Of a stretch of 64,000 nucleotides of DNA, positions 16,389 through 24,590 are shown in pieces (within the stretch, counting starts at the first letter, position 1; every line of letters begins with the position of its first letter). Origin of the DNA: Rugamonas brunnea (GTDB lineage Bacteria; Pseudomonadota; Gammaproteobacteria; Burkholderiales; Burkholderiaceae_D). A program made the position numbers and the translations under genes. Below the pieces are notes generated by a model. That model searched no databases, had not been told where the DNA came from, and saw nothing but the letters and a program-made list of their open reading frames with translations. Location: assembly GCF_014042345.1 (NCBI RefSeq), contig NZ_JACEZT010000012.1:1-64000 (forward strand), written 5' to 3'.

Positions 16389-19307
16389 ATGCAATCTACT
16401 CAAGACACTTCCATCCAACCAGCGCTGGTACCAGCAGCGACTGCGGGTATCGCTGGCGGCCAGGCCACGGCAGCGGCGGCGTTGGGCGACTACCGCATCA
16501 TTCGCCGCAACGGCGCCGTGGTGGCGTTCGAGCCGTCCAAGATCGCCATCGCCATGACCAAGGCCTTCCTGGCGGTCAACGGCGGCCAGGGCGCCGCCTC
16601 GGCCCGCATCCGCGACCTGGTGGAACAGCTGACGGCCGCCGTGGTGGCCGCGCTGGTGCGCCGCCAGCCGTCGGGCGGCACCTTCCACATCGAGGATGTG
16701 CAGGACCAGGTGGAATTGTCGTTGATGCGTTCGGGCGAACATGACGTGGCCCGCGCCTACGTGCTGTACCGCGCCAAGCACATGGAAGAGCGCCGCCTGC
16801 AGAAGGAGGCCGCCGGTGCCTCCAAGGTCGCCGCCCCGCAGATCCACGTGACGGAAGCCGGCGTGCGCCGCCCGCTGGACATGGACCAGGTGGCCGGCCT
16901 GATCAACGCGGCCTGCATCGGCCTGGAAAAACACGTGGACGCCGACGCCATCCTGGCCGAAACCGTCAAGAACCTCTATGACGGCGTGCCCGTCGAGGAG
17001 CTGCACAAGTCCGCCATCCTGGCCGCCCGCGCGCTGATGGAAAAGGACCCGGCCTACTCGCAGGTGACGGCCCGCATCCTGCTGCACACGATCCGCAAGG
17101 AAGTGTTCGGCCAGGAAGTGGCGCAGGCCGGCGCCGCCGCCGCCTACGTCAAGTACTTCCCCGAGTACGTGGCCAAGGGCATCGCCGCCGAGCTGCTGGA
17201 CCCGAAACTGGCCGAGTTCGACCTGGCCCGCCTGGCCAAGGCCCTGGTGGCCGACCGCGACCTGCAGTTCGGCTACATCGGCCTGCAAACCCTGTATGAC
17301 CGCTACTTCCTGCACGTGCGCGACGTGCGCATCGAAATGCCGCAGGCGTTCTACATGCGCGTGGCGATGGGCCTGGCCCTGAACGAGAAGGACCGCGAAG
17401 CGCGCGCCATCGAGTTCTACCACCTGCTGTCGACCTTCGACTTCATGAGCTCCACGCCGACCCTGTTCAACTCGGGCACGCTGCGCTCGCAACTGTCGTC
17501 GTGCTACCTGACCACCGTGTCGGACGACCTGGAAGGCATCTACGACGCCATCAAGGAAAACGCGCTGCTGGCCAAGTTCGCCGGCGGCCTGGGCAACGAC
17601 TGGACCCCGGTGCGCGCGCTGGGCGCCCACATCAAGGGCACCAACGGCAAATCGCAGGGCGTGGTGCCGTTCCTGAAAGTGGTCAACGACACGGCCGTGG
17701 CCGTGAACCAGGGCGGCAAGCGCAAGGGCGCCGTGTGCGCCTACCTGGAGACCTGGCACATGGACATCGAGGAATTCCTCGATCTGCGCAAGAACACCGG
17801 CGACGACCGCCGCCGCACCCATGACATGAACACGGCCAACTGGATTCCCGACCTGTTCATGAAGCGCGTGATGGAGAAGGGCGACTGGACCCTGTTCTCG
17901 CCGTCCGACTGCCCCGACCTGCACGACAAGGTGGGCAAGGCCTTCGAGCAAGCCTACCTGGGCTACGAAGCCAAGGCGGCCGCCGGCGAAATCCGCGTCT
18001 GCAAGAAAGTGGCGGCGCTGGACCTGTGGCGCAAGATGCTGTCCATGCTGTTCGAGACCGGCCACCCATGGATCACCTTCAAGGACCCATGCAACATCCG
18101 TTCGCCGCAGTCGCACGTGGGCGTGGTGCACAGCTCCAACCTGTGCACGGAGATCACCCTGAACACGGGTCCGGACGAAATCGCCGTCTGCAACCTCGGT
18201 TCGGTCAACATGCCGGCCCACATGAAAGAGGGCAAGCTTGACCACATCAAGCTGCAGAAGACCATCCGCACCGCCATGCGCATGCTCGACAACGTGATCG
18301 ACATCAACTACTACGCCGTCGACAAGGCCCGCAACGCCAACATGCGCCACCGTCCGGTCGGCCTGGGCGTGATGGGCTTCCAGGACTGCCTGCACATGAT
18401 GCGCGTGCCTTACTCGTCGATGGAAGCGGTGCAGTTCGCCGATACCTCGATGGAAGCTGTCTGCTACTACGCCTACCTGGCCTCGACCGAGCTGGCCGAG
18501 GAACGCGGCCACTACGCCTCGTACAAGGGCTCGCTGTGGGACCGTGGCATCCTGCCGCAGGACTCCGTCAAGCTGCTGGCCGAAGAGCGCGGCGGCTACC
18601 TGGAGGTGGACGGCTCGTCCTCGATGGACTGGGCGCCGGTGCGCGCCCGCATCAAGCAGTTCGGCATGCGTAACTCGAACTGCGTGGCGATCGCCCCGAC
18701 GGCCACCATTTCCAACATCATCGGCGTGTCGGCCTGCATCGAACCGACGTTCCAGAACCTGTACGTGAAGTCCAACCTGTCGGGCGAGTTCACCGAGATC
18801 AATTCCTACCTGGTGCGCGACCTGAAGGCGCGCGACCTGTGGGACGAGGTGATGATCGCCGACCTGAAGTACTTCGACGGCTCGCTGACCAAGATCGACC
18901 GCATCCCGCAGGATCTGCGTGACATTTATGCAACCGCGTTCGAAGTGTCGCCAAGCTGGCTGGTGGAAGCGGCATCGCGCCGCCAGAAGTGGATCGACCA
19001 GGCCCAGTCGCTGAACATCTACATGGCCGGCGCCTCGGGCAAGAAGCTGGACGAGACCTACAAGCTGGCCTGGCTGCGCGGCCTGAAGACCACCTACTAC
19101 CTGCGCACCATCGCCGCCACCCACATGGAGAAGTCGACCTCCAAGACCGGCGCGCTGAACGCGGTGGCCGTGGACGGCGGCATGTCGGCCAGCGCCATGG
19201 CGGCAGCGGCGCCAGCGGCGGCTCCGGCCGCGCCGGTGGCCGAAGGCGCTGCCTGCTACCTGCGTCCTGGCGACGACGGCTTCGAGGAATGCGAAGCCTG
19301 CCAATAA
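16389..19307 (+). CDS. nrdA: Ribonucleoside-diphosphate reductase alpha subunit, class Ia
   Basis: NrdA is the catalytic subunit that reduces ribonucleoside diphosphates to deoxy forms, using a radical supplied by NrdB. The 972 residues are longer than E. coli NrdA (761). An N-terminal ATP-cone, the dATP-sensing allosteric domain, is visible at YRIIRRNGAVVAFEPSKIA. The catalytic core shows STPTLFNSGT, SSCYLT, the radical-site NLCTEITLN and the PTATISNIIG loop. The C-terminal tail ends CEACQ, the redox-active cysteine pair that thioredoxin or glutaredoxin reloads. A low-complexity Ala-rich stretch precedes the tail. nrdB follows by 76 bases. Confidence 0.97.
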   Translation: MQSTQDTSIQPALVPAATAGIAGGQATAAAALGDYRIIRRNGAVVAFEPSKIAIAMTKAFLAVNGGQGAASARIRDLVEQLTAAVVAALVRRQPSGGTFHIEDVQDQVELSLMRSGEHDVARAYVLYRAKHMEERRLQKEAAGASKVAAPQIHVTEAGVRRPLDMDQVAGLINAACIGLEKHVDADAILAETVKNLYDGVPVEELHKSAILAARALMEKDPAYSQVTARILLHTIRKEVFGQEVAQAGAAAAYVKYFPEYVAKGIAAELLDPKLAEFDLARLAKALVADRDLQFGYIGLQTLYDRYFLHVRDVRIEMPQAFYMRVAMGLALNEKDREARAIEFYHLLSTFDFMSSTPTLFNSGTLRSQLSSCYLTTVSDDLEGIYDAIKENALLAKFAGGLGNDWTPVRALGAHIKGTNGKSQGVVPFLKVVNDTAVAVNQGGKRKGAVCAYLETWHMDIEEFLDLRKNTGDDRRRTHDMNTANWIPDLFMKRVMEKGDWTLFSPSDCPDLHDKVGKAFEQAYLGYEAKAAAGEIRVCKKVAALDLWRKMLSMLFETGHPWITFKDPCNIRSPQSHVGVVHSSNLCTEITLNTGPDEIAVCNLGSVNMPAHMKEGKLDHIKLQKTIRTAMRMLDNVIDINYYAVDKARNANMRHRPVGLGVMGFQDCLHMMRVPYSSMEAVQFADTSMEAVCYYAYLASTELAEERGHYASYKGSLWDRGILPQDSVKLLAEERGGYLEVDGSSSMDWAPVRARIKQFGMRNSNCVAIAPTATISNIIGVSACIEPTFQNLYVKSNLSGEFTEINSYLVRDLKARDLWDEVMIADLKYFDGSLTKIDRIPQDLRDIYATAFEVSPSWLVEAASRRQKWIDQAQSLNIYMAGASGKKLDETYKLAWLRGLKTTYYLRTIAATHMEKSTSKTGALNAVAVDGGMSASAMAAAAPAAAPAAPVAEGAACYLRPGDDGFEECEACQ

Positions 19308-19326
19308 GGGCCATACTATAAGAGTG

Positions 19327-19351
19327 AACCGTCCCGGCCCGCCGGGCGGTT
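19327..19351 (+). other. nrdA-nrdB intercistronic hairpin
   Basis: A near-perfect 11-bp GC-rich hairpin (arms 19327-19337 and 19341-19351) stands between nrdA and nrdB. There is no strong T run, only CTGTTT, so it may stabilise or partly attenuate the message rather than end it. Confidence 0.5.
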
Positions 19352-19383
19352 CTGTTTAGACCGAATTCAGAAGGAAAAACACC

Positions 19384-20496
19384 ATGTCGCTGTCCTGGGA
19401 CGAAGACACCGCTCCGGCGGTACCGCAAGCAGTCAACCAAGCCGTGCTGAACGGCGAGGCGAGCGCCGAGCAAGTGGCGCTGCGCGTGAACGCCGACGAT
19501 AAACGCATCATCAACGGCAAAACGGACGTCAACCAGCTGGTTCCGTTCAAATACAAATGGGCCTGGGACAAGTACCTGGCCGGCTGCGCCAACCACTGGA
19601 TGCCGCAGGAAGTGAACATGCAGCGCGACATCGAGCTGTGGAAGAACCCCAACGGCCTGACGGAAGACGAGCGCCGCCTGGTCAAGCGCAACCTGGGCTT
19701 CTTCGTGACGGCCGACTCGCTGGCCGCCAACAACATCGTGCTGGGCACCTACCGCCACATCACGGCCCCCGAGTGCCGCCAGTACCTGCTGCGCCAGGCG
19801 TTCGAGGAAGCCATCCATACCCACGCTTACCAGTACATCGTCGAGTCGCTGGGCCTGGACGAGGGCGAGATCTTCAACGCCTACAACGAGATCAAGTCGA
19901 TCCGCGACAAGGATGAATTCCTGATCCCGTTCATCAACAACCTGACTGACCCCACCTTCACCACCGGCACCGTGGAAAGCGACCAGACCCTGCTCAAGTC
20001 GCTGATCGTGTTCGCCTGCCTGATGGAAGGCCTGTTCTTCTACGTCGGCTTCACCCAGATCCTGGCGCTGGGCCGCCAGAACAAGATGATGGGCGCCGCC
20101 GAGCAGTACCAGTACATCCTGCGCGACGAGTCCATGCACTGCAACTTCGGCATCGACCTGATCAACACCATCAAGATGGAAAACCCGCTGCTGTGGACCC
20201 CGGCTTTCAAGGAGGAGATCAAGAACCTGTTCCTGAAAGCCGTCGAGCTGGAATACGCCTACGCCGAAGACACCATGCCACGCGGCGTGCTGGGTCTGAA
20301 CGCGCCCATGTTCAAGGGCTACCTGCGCTTCATCGCCAACCGCCGCGCGCAGCAGATCGGCCTGGAGCAGCTGTTCGACCAGGAAGAGAATCCGTTCCCA
20401 TGGATGAGCGAGATGATCGACCTGAAGAAGGAGCGCAACTTCTTCGAGACCCGCGTCACCGAATACCAGACCGGCGGCGCGCTGAACTGGGATTGA
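19384..20496 (+). CDS. nrdB: Ribonucleoside-diphosphate reductase beta subunit
   Basis: NrdB carries the diiron centre and tyrosyl radical that drives NrdA. The 370 residues show iron ligands D111, E142 and H145, the radical tyrosine Y149 four residues after H145 (EEAIHTHAY), and the second EXXH pair in [10 protein letters not shown]. The presence of the tyrosine supports class Ia rather than the tyrosine-less Ic type. An AAGGAAAAACACC leader gives the ribosome site. A strong terminator follows 40 bases after the stop, closing the nrdAB operon. Confidence 0.97.
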   Translation: MSLSWDEDTAPAVPQAVNQAVLNGEASAEQVALRVNADDKRIINGKTDVNQLVPFKYKWAWDKYLAGCANHWMPQEVNMQRDIELWKNPNGLTEDERRLVKRNLGFFVTADSLAANNIVLGTYRHITAPECRQYLLRQAFEEAIHTHAYQYIVESLGLDEGEIFNAYNEIKSIRDKDEFLIPFINNLTDPTFTTGTVESDQTLLKSLIVFACLMEGLFFYVGFTQILALGRQNKMMGAAEQYQYILRDESMHCNFGIDLINTIKMENPLLWTPAFKEEIKNLFLKAVELEYAYAEDTMPRGVLGLNAPMFKGYLRFIANRRAQQIGLEQLFDQEENPFPWMSEMIDLKKERNFFETRVTEYQTGGALNWD

Positions 20497-20536
20497 TTCC
20501 CGACCCGCGTCGCCACGCGCGGCGACGGTGAACGAG

Positions 20537-20568
20537 AAGGCCGGACGATTTTTCGTCCGGCCTTTTTT
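20537..20568 (+). terminator. Terminator of nrdAB
   Basis: A perfect 12-bp stem (20537-20548 with 20552-20563, A-T closing pairs included) runs into a six-T tract. It is a textbook Rho-independent terminator. Confidence 0.9.
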
Positions 20569-20710
20569 CATGCGCGCGACTTTTTCGATGGCGCGAAAGT
20601 GGGCGCGCGATCGCATGCGCCGGCGTCGCGTTGGTGTCGTTCCGATGTGCGCGAAGCCGGTCGCGCGATCGCCGTCAGGTGCGCGCGCGCGCACTGCTGC
20701 CGCATTGTTC

Positions 20711-20739
20711 TTGCCAAGCGTCGCACTGTGTCTCATAAT
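20711..20739 (+). promoter_or_regulatory. Sigma-70 promoter in the gene-free stretch
   Basis: TTGCCA at 20711-20716, a 17-base spacer, and CATAAT at 20734-20739 match the sigma-70 consensus well. The predicted start is near 20746. The next plus-strand terminator is at 21190-21228, giving a possible transcript of about 480 bases. Confidence 0.5.
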
Positions 20740-21026
20740 CGCGACGAATTTAAAAACAGTGTGGAGCAGTCGCTCCGCGCGCAGTTGAAGCGCCACAGCG
20801 CGCGCCGTGATGGAACACCGGCGCAGTCGGAAACGCAGACACCCAATTGGAATAAGGGTTAGTTTGAAGCCGGCATGTTGTGCGACGCGCCCGCGCGTGG
20901 AACTTCGCGGCCGCAAAAGCGCGCCGCGTGCGCGCCGGCGCGATGCGATGCGACTGCGAATTGGCAAGCGCGTGCGAGTTGCGGCGCCTATCCTGTAAAA
21001 AAGCTGGCGAAATCCTTGCGCGCCTG

Positions 21027-21056
21027 TTGCGCACCGACAAGGTTTTCGTGTACTTT
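21027..21056 (+). promoter_or_regulatory. Weak second promoter candidate
   Basis: TTGCGC at 21027-21032 and TACTTT at 21051-21056 are 18 bases apart. If used, it would make an RNA of about 165 bases ending at the 21190-21228 terminator. The match is moderate only. Confidence 0.3.
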
Positions 21057-21189
21057 ACGAGATTGAAAAGGCGTGCTAGCGAAAGCGTGGAAGAAGAAGC
21101 CGCGCAGTGCCGCAACGATGCCGCCGCAGATCGAAAAAATGGGATTCAGATTCGCACGAATATGCACAAGACCACACCGTTTTTTTTCG

Positions 21190-21228
21190 ACCGCCTTGCC
21201 TGATTGAGTTCAGGTTGGGCGGTTTTTT
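21190..21228 (+). terminator. Terminator with no upstream gene
   Basis: A long stem of about 13 pairs with one mismatch (21190-21203 with 21210-21223) is followed by six T. It is oriented to end plus-strand transcription from within the gene-free stretch. Confidence 0.8.
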
Positions 21229-21412
21229 CTTTGAAAAATAAAACCGTGTTGTGGCTGCGACGGAGGTTAACGGTGCTGAGCATACGCCCGACACACCGCA
21301 GATGTCGCAACAAGATTTGGACGCAGGCGCCGGCCGTGAAAGGGACGGTGTGCTGAGTCGATGGCTGAAGCGCTGCAATCGTGAGGAGTTGCAGCAGTTC
21401 AGCTGGTGCCGA

Positions 21413-21448
21413 ATTCATTAGCGCAAACCGTCGTTTGCGCCGATGAAT
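21413..21448 (+). repeat. Strong inverted repeat
   Basis: The inner arms GCGCAAAC (21421-21428) and GTTTGCGC (21433-21440) enclose a 4-base loop. Outer arms ATTCAT and ATGAAT extend the stem with a small internal mismatch. There is no T tract, so it is either an RNA structure or a protein-binding palindrome. Confidence 0.6.
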
Positions 21449-21459
21449 AATTCGCCTGT

Positions 21460-21484
21460 CCCCATCCGGGGCCGGACGGGTTTT
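21460..21484 (+). terminator. Possible terminator before the H1-like gene
   Basis: A GC-rich hairpin (21461-21469 with 21472-21480, one A-C mismatch) is followed by TTTT, 46 bases before the H1-like ATG. It could end an upstream RNA or act as an attenuator in the leader of that gene. Confidence 0.45.
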
Positions 21485-21530
21485 AATCTTGTGCGTGAAT
21501 TTTTCCCATCCCAGATGAAGGAGAACAAAA

Positions 21531-22712
21531 ATGGCAACAGCCGCTAAGAAATCCGAAGTAAAGAAACCAGCCGCCGCCAAGGCTGCTCCTGCGGCGAAGA
21601 AGCCGGCAGCAGCAGCCAAAGCCGCTGCCAAGCCGGCAGCCAAAGCCGCCGCTAAACCTGCAGTGAAAAAAGCCGCCGCCAAACCAGTGGCCAAAGCCGC
21701 CGCTAAACCAGCAGCGAAAGCCGCCGCCAAGCCAGCAGCAAAAGCTGCCGCCAAGCCAGCCGTGAAGAAAGCCGCTGCCAAGCCAGCAGCCAAAGCCGCA
21801 GCAGCCAAGCCAGTCGCGAAGAAAGCCGCCGCCAAGCCGGCAGCAAAAGCAGCAGCCAAGCCAGCCGTGAAAAAAGCGGCAGCCAAGCCAGCAGCAAAAG
21901 CAGCAGCCAAGCCAGCAGCGAAGGCCGCAGCCAAGCCAGCAGTGAAAGCCAAGGCAGCGGCCAAGCCAGCAGCCAAGGCCAAAGTGGCCGCCAAGCCAGC
22001 AGCGAAGAAAGCCGCCGCCAAGCCAGCGGTGAAAGCCAAAGCAGCAGCCAAGCCAGCAGCCAAGACCGCCGCCAAGCCAGCAGCGAAAAAAGCCGCTGCC
22101 AAGCCAGCAGCGAAGAAAGCCGCCGCCAAGCCAGCCGCGAAAGCCGCCGCCAAGCCAGCAGCCAAAGCCGCCGCCAAGCCGGCAGCGAAGAAAGCCGCTG
22201 CCAAGCCAGCAGCGAAAAAAGCCGCCGCCAAACCAGCAGCCAAAGCCGCCGCCAAGCCAGCGGCGAAAGCCGCAGCCAAGCCCGCAGCCAAAAAAGCTGT
22301 CGCCAAAAAACCAGCGGTAAAAGCGGCAGCCAAACCGGCTGCAAAGGCTGCGGCTAAGCCAGCAGCAAAAAAGCCGGTTAAGGCTGCGGCTAAACCAGCC
22401 GCCAAGCCTGCAGCGAAAAAAGCCGCCGCCAAGCCAGCAGCCAAGCCAGTAGCCGCAGCAGCCGCACCGGCAGCAGCACCGGCCGCCGCACCGGCAGCCG
22501 CCGCACCGGCAGCAGCACCAGCCGCCGCCGCGCCAGCCGCCGCCAAGCCAGCGGTCAAGAAAGCTGCACCGAAGAAGCCTGCCGCGCCGAAAGCTGCCGC
22601 CAAGCCAGCCGCCGCGCCGGCCGCGCCAGCTGCGCCGGCCGCACCGGCAGTCAAGACTGTCGTGGCACCAGCCGCCGCCTGGCCTTTCCCGACCAGCACC
22701 CGCCCTTCCTAA
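21531..22712 (+). CDS. Histone H1-like Ala/Lys/Pro repeat protein
   Basis: This is a 393-residue, extremely basic nucleoid-type protein built almost wholly from Ala, Lys and Pro. Most of residues 20-310 are degenerate copies of KPAAKAAA and KPAAKKAAA. An Ala/Pro stretch with few lysines follows (about residues 308-340), then a short non-repetitive end with AAAWPFP. It resembles the C-terminal tail of histone H1 and bacterial AlgP/HctB-type proteins, which bind and compact DNA without sequence specificity. The ribosome site GAAGGAG precedes the ATG, and a strong terminator follows. The repeat array is prone to length change between strains. Confidence 0.88.
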   Translation: MATAAKKSEVKKPAAAKAAPAAKKPAAAAKAAAKPAAKAAAKPAVKKAAAKPVAKAAAKPAAKAAAKPAAKAAAKPAVKKAAAKPAAKAAAAKPVAKKAAAKPAAKAAAKPAVKKAAAKPAAKAAAKPAAKAAAKPAVKAKAAAKPAAKAKVAAKPAAKKAAAKPAVKAKAAAKPAAKTAAKPAAKKAAAKPAAKKAAAKPAAKAAAKPAAKAAAKPAAKKAAAKPAAKKAAAKPAAKAAAKPAAKAAAKPAAKKAVAKKPAVKAAAKPAAKAAAKPAAKKPVKAAAKPAAKPAAKKAAAKPAAKPVAAAAAPAAAPAAAPAAAAPAAAPAAAAPAAAKPAVKKAAPKKPAAPKAAAKPAAAPAAPAAPAAPAVKTVVAPAAAWPFPTSTRPS

Positions 22713-22743
22713 GAAAAAGCGTGGATGCCTGTTAAGGCAAGCG

Positions 22744-22780
22744 ACCGCTGTGTGAGACAATCACACAGCGGTTTTTTTTT
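22744..22780 (+). terminator. Terminator of the H1-like gene
   Basis: A perfect 12-bp stem (22744-22755 with 22761-22772) with a 5-base loop is followed by nine T. It is the strongest terminator in the window. Confidence 0.93.
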
Positions 22781-22791
22781 GGAGGGAACCC

Positions 22792-23322
22792 GTGCTTAGT
22801 ATTATCAAGTTGATCGTCGATGCCGCCGCCACGCTGTTGGGCGGCGCCTTGCTGTTACGTTTCTGGATGCAGGCGATACGTGTTCGTCCACCATCGTCCG
22901 TAGCGCAATTCACCTTTCAACTGTCCGACTGGCTGGTGCGCCCGCTGCGCCGCATCGTGCCCGGCGTGGGCGGCTACGACTGGGCCAGCCTGATCGGCGC
23001 CTACCTGATCGTGCTGCTGGCCACCTCGGTGCTGTTCCTGGCCGGCTGGAGCGCGCCGGCCGTGCTGCTGGCCGCCTGCCAGCGCTTCCTCGAATGGATT
23101 TTGTACGGCTTCATGGCGCTGCTGGTGGTGGAAGCCATCTTCAGCTGGGTCAACCCCCACGCGCCGCTGGCGCCGTTCGTGCGCGCGCTGAACGACCCGC
23201 TGCTGCGCCCGATCCGCCGCGTGGTGCCGCTGGTGGGTAACCTGGACCTGTCGCTGCTGGTGGCCATCATCCTGCTGCAGATCGCGCAACTGGTGCTGGG
23301 CATGCTGTTCGCGGCCCGATGA
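22792..23322 (+). CDS. YggT family membrane protein
   Basis: This inner-membrane protein of 176 residues is made of two YggT repeats, each with a hydrophobic pair and the motif P-L/I-R-R-I/V-V-P (PLRRIVPGVGGYD and PIRRVVPLVGNLD). YggT proteins are linked to cell division, osmotic response or export in different bacteria, but no biochemical role is fixed. Translation starts at GTG 22792 behind GGAGGG. Its end overlaps the start of the YggU gene by four bases, the common pairing of the two families. Confidence 0.9.
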   Translation: MLSIIKLIVDAAATLLGGALLLRFWMQAIRVRPPSSVAQFTFQLSDWLVRPLRRIVPGVGGYDWASLIGAYLIVLLATSVLFLAGWSAPAVLLAACQRFLEWILYGFMALLVVEAIFSWVNPHAPLAPFVRALNDPLLRPIRRVVPLVGNLDLSLLVAIILLQIAQLVLGMLFAAR

Positions 23323-23618
23323 GCCGCACCTGGTGTTCCCCGCTGCCGGGCGGCGTGCGGCTGGCGGTGCAGATACAGGCCAACGCCAAGAAGACGGAAG
23401 TGGTGGGCGTGCTCGAAGACGCGCTCAAGATCAAGCTGCATGCCCAGCCCATCGAGGGCAAGGCCAACGAAGCGCTGATCCGCTTCCTGTCCGATACCCT
23501 GTCCGTGCCGCGCAGCGCCATCGCGCTCACGCACGGCCAGACCAACAAGCGCAAGCTGCTGGAAATCAGCGCAGCCAAGCTCACGCCCGATGGCGTGGCG
23601 GCGCTGCTGCTCCCATAA
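23319..23618 (+). CDS. DUF167/YggU family protein
   Basis: This small cytosolic protein of 99 residues belongs to the DUF167 (UPF0235, YggU) family. The core segments LKIKLHAQPIEGKANEALI and LTHGQTNKRKLLEI are characteristic. Structures of relatives are known but no function is assigned. The ATG at 23319 overlaps the YggT stop, so the two are translated together. A partial copy of the palindromic repeat from 43.8 kb lies just after the stop. Confidence 0.9.
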   Translation: MSRTWCSPLPGGVRLAVQIQANAKKTEVVGVLEDALKIKLHAQPIEGKANEALIRFLSDTLSVPRSAIALTHGQTNKRKLLEISAAKLTPDGVAALLLP

Positions 23619-23621
23619 ACG

Positions 23622-23635
23622 AAAACCGGGGTCAG
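23622..23635 (+). repeat. Partial copy of the 43.8-kb palindrome
   Basis: The 14 bases AAAACCGGGGTCAG are identical to the outer end of the left arm of the inverted repeat at 43823. As there, the copy lies between two convergent genes, here the DUF167 gene and the PfkB kinase. It looks like a remnant of a dispersed intergenic repeat. Confidence 0.55.
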
Positions 23636-23640
23636 CTGGT

Positions 23641-24579
23641 TTAGTAGCGGTAGCCGAATGCCGCTTCGAAGCGGTCCGCGATCTCGGCGGCCGTCATCAG
23701 GTGGTTCTGGGCGCCCTTGCGCGCGATCTTGATGGCGCCCAGCAGGCTGGCCAGGCGGCCCGTGGTCTCCCAGCTCCAGTCGCGCGTGATGCCGAACAGC
23801 AGGCCGGCGCGGTAGGCGTCGCCGCAGCCGGTCGGGTCGAGCACGGCCTCGGCTTGCACAGCCGGGATCTCGATGCGCTGGCCCTTGGTGTAGATCTCCG
23901 AACCCTTGTCGCCGCGCGTGACGATCAGCGCTTCCAGGCGGCTAGCCATGTCGGGCAAGGTCAGGCCGGTGCGGTCCATCAGCAGTTCGATCTCGTAGTC
24001 GTTGCACGACACATAGGTGGCCTTGTCGATGAAGTCGATCAGCTGTTCGCCGCTGAACATGGGCAGCTGCTGGCCGGGGTCGAACATGAAGGGGATGCCC
24101 AGCGCGGCCAGGTCGGCAGCGTGCTTGAGCATGCCCTCGTGGCCGTCCGGCGAGATGATGGCGACGCGTGCCGGGCCGGCCTTGGCCACCGGGTTCTCGT
24201 GCGCGAACGACATGGCGCCCGGGTGGAAGGCGTTGATCTGGTTGTTGTCGGCGTCCGCCGTCACGAAGCACTGGGCCGTGTACGCGTCCTGCTTGATCAG
24301 GATGTTGTCGGTGGCGATGCCGAACTGGCGCAGGCGCTCCAGGTAGGGGCCGCTGTCCTGGCCCATCACGCCGACGATGCGCGGATCGCCGCCCAGCATC
24401 TTGAGGGTGTAGGCGATGTTGCCGGAGCAGCCGCCAAATTCCGTGCGCATGGTGGGCACGAGGAACGATACGTTCACCTTGTGCAGCTGGTCGGCCAGCA
24501 GCGTGTCGCCGAAGCGGCCGCCAAATTGCATGATGGTGTCGATGGCGAGCGAGCCGCAGATCAGGGTGGTCTGGTTCAT
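23641..24579 (-). CDS. PfkB family sugar or nucleoside kinase
   Basis: This is a cytosolic ATP-dependent kinase of the PfkB (ribokinase/adenosine kinase) family, 312 residues. The N-terminal GGCSGNIAYTLKMLG motif and the C-terminal DPTGCGDAYRAG motif, with its catalytic base aspartate in GCGD, are both intact. The substrate cannot be set: this branch is often annotated as adenosine kinase or simply carbohydrate kinase. It is the last gene of a minus-strand series and follows the zinc-ribbon gene by 11 bases, so it is probably co-transcribed with it and prmA. Confidence 0.88.
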   Translation of the reverse strand: MNQTTLICGSLAIDTIMQFGGRFGDTLLADQLHKVNVSFLVPTMRTEFGGCSGNIAYTLKMLGGDPRIVGVMGQDSGPYLERLRQFGIATDNILIKQDAYTAQCFVTADADNNQINAFHPGAMSFAHENPVAKAGPARVAIISPDGHEGMLKHAADLAALGIPFMFDPGQQLPMFSGEQLIDFIDKATYVSCNDYEIELLMDRTGLTLPDMASRLEALIVTRGDKGSEIYTKGQRIEIPAVQAEAVLDPTGCGDAYRAGLLFGITRDWSWETTGRLASLLGAIKIARKGAQNHLMTAAEIADRFEAAFGYRY

Positions 24580-24590
24580 TGAATAGGTCT

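Larger units (their letters stand above)
20569..21530 (+). other. Stretch of about 1 kb with no convincing gene
   Basis: No reading frame here looks like a protein: the open frames are short, Arg/Ala-rich, and run through transcription signals. The first 400 bases are packed with CGCG and GCGC steps, including the alternating palindrome GTGCGCGCGCGCGCAC at 20679-20694. A good sigma-70 promoter lies at 20711-20739, a terminator at 21190-21228, and a second hairpin pair with terminator at 21413-21484. These signals suggest one or two untranslated RNAs, or a long leader of the H1-like gene. No known RNA family was recognised. Confidence 0.6.

Noticed and set aside
16269..19304. 1011-codon open frame on the minus strand across nrdA
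   Set aside because: It mirrors nrdA codon by codon, has no ribosome site and no recognisable domain.
20880..21203. 107-codon plus-strand open frame in the gene-free stretch
   Set aside because: It runs into the stem of the 21190 terminator, is Arg/Ala/Cys-rich without a family pattern, and has no clear ribosome site.
21531..22450. Regular short repeats considered as a CRISPR array
   Set aside because: The repeats are in-frame coding units without unique spacers; no cas gene is near.
21146..22760. Long minus-strand frames across the H1-like gene
   Set aside because: They reflect the repeat structure of the AKP gene read backwards, giving Ala/Gly/Leu or Gly/Cys/Trp repeats with no support.
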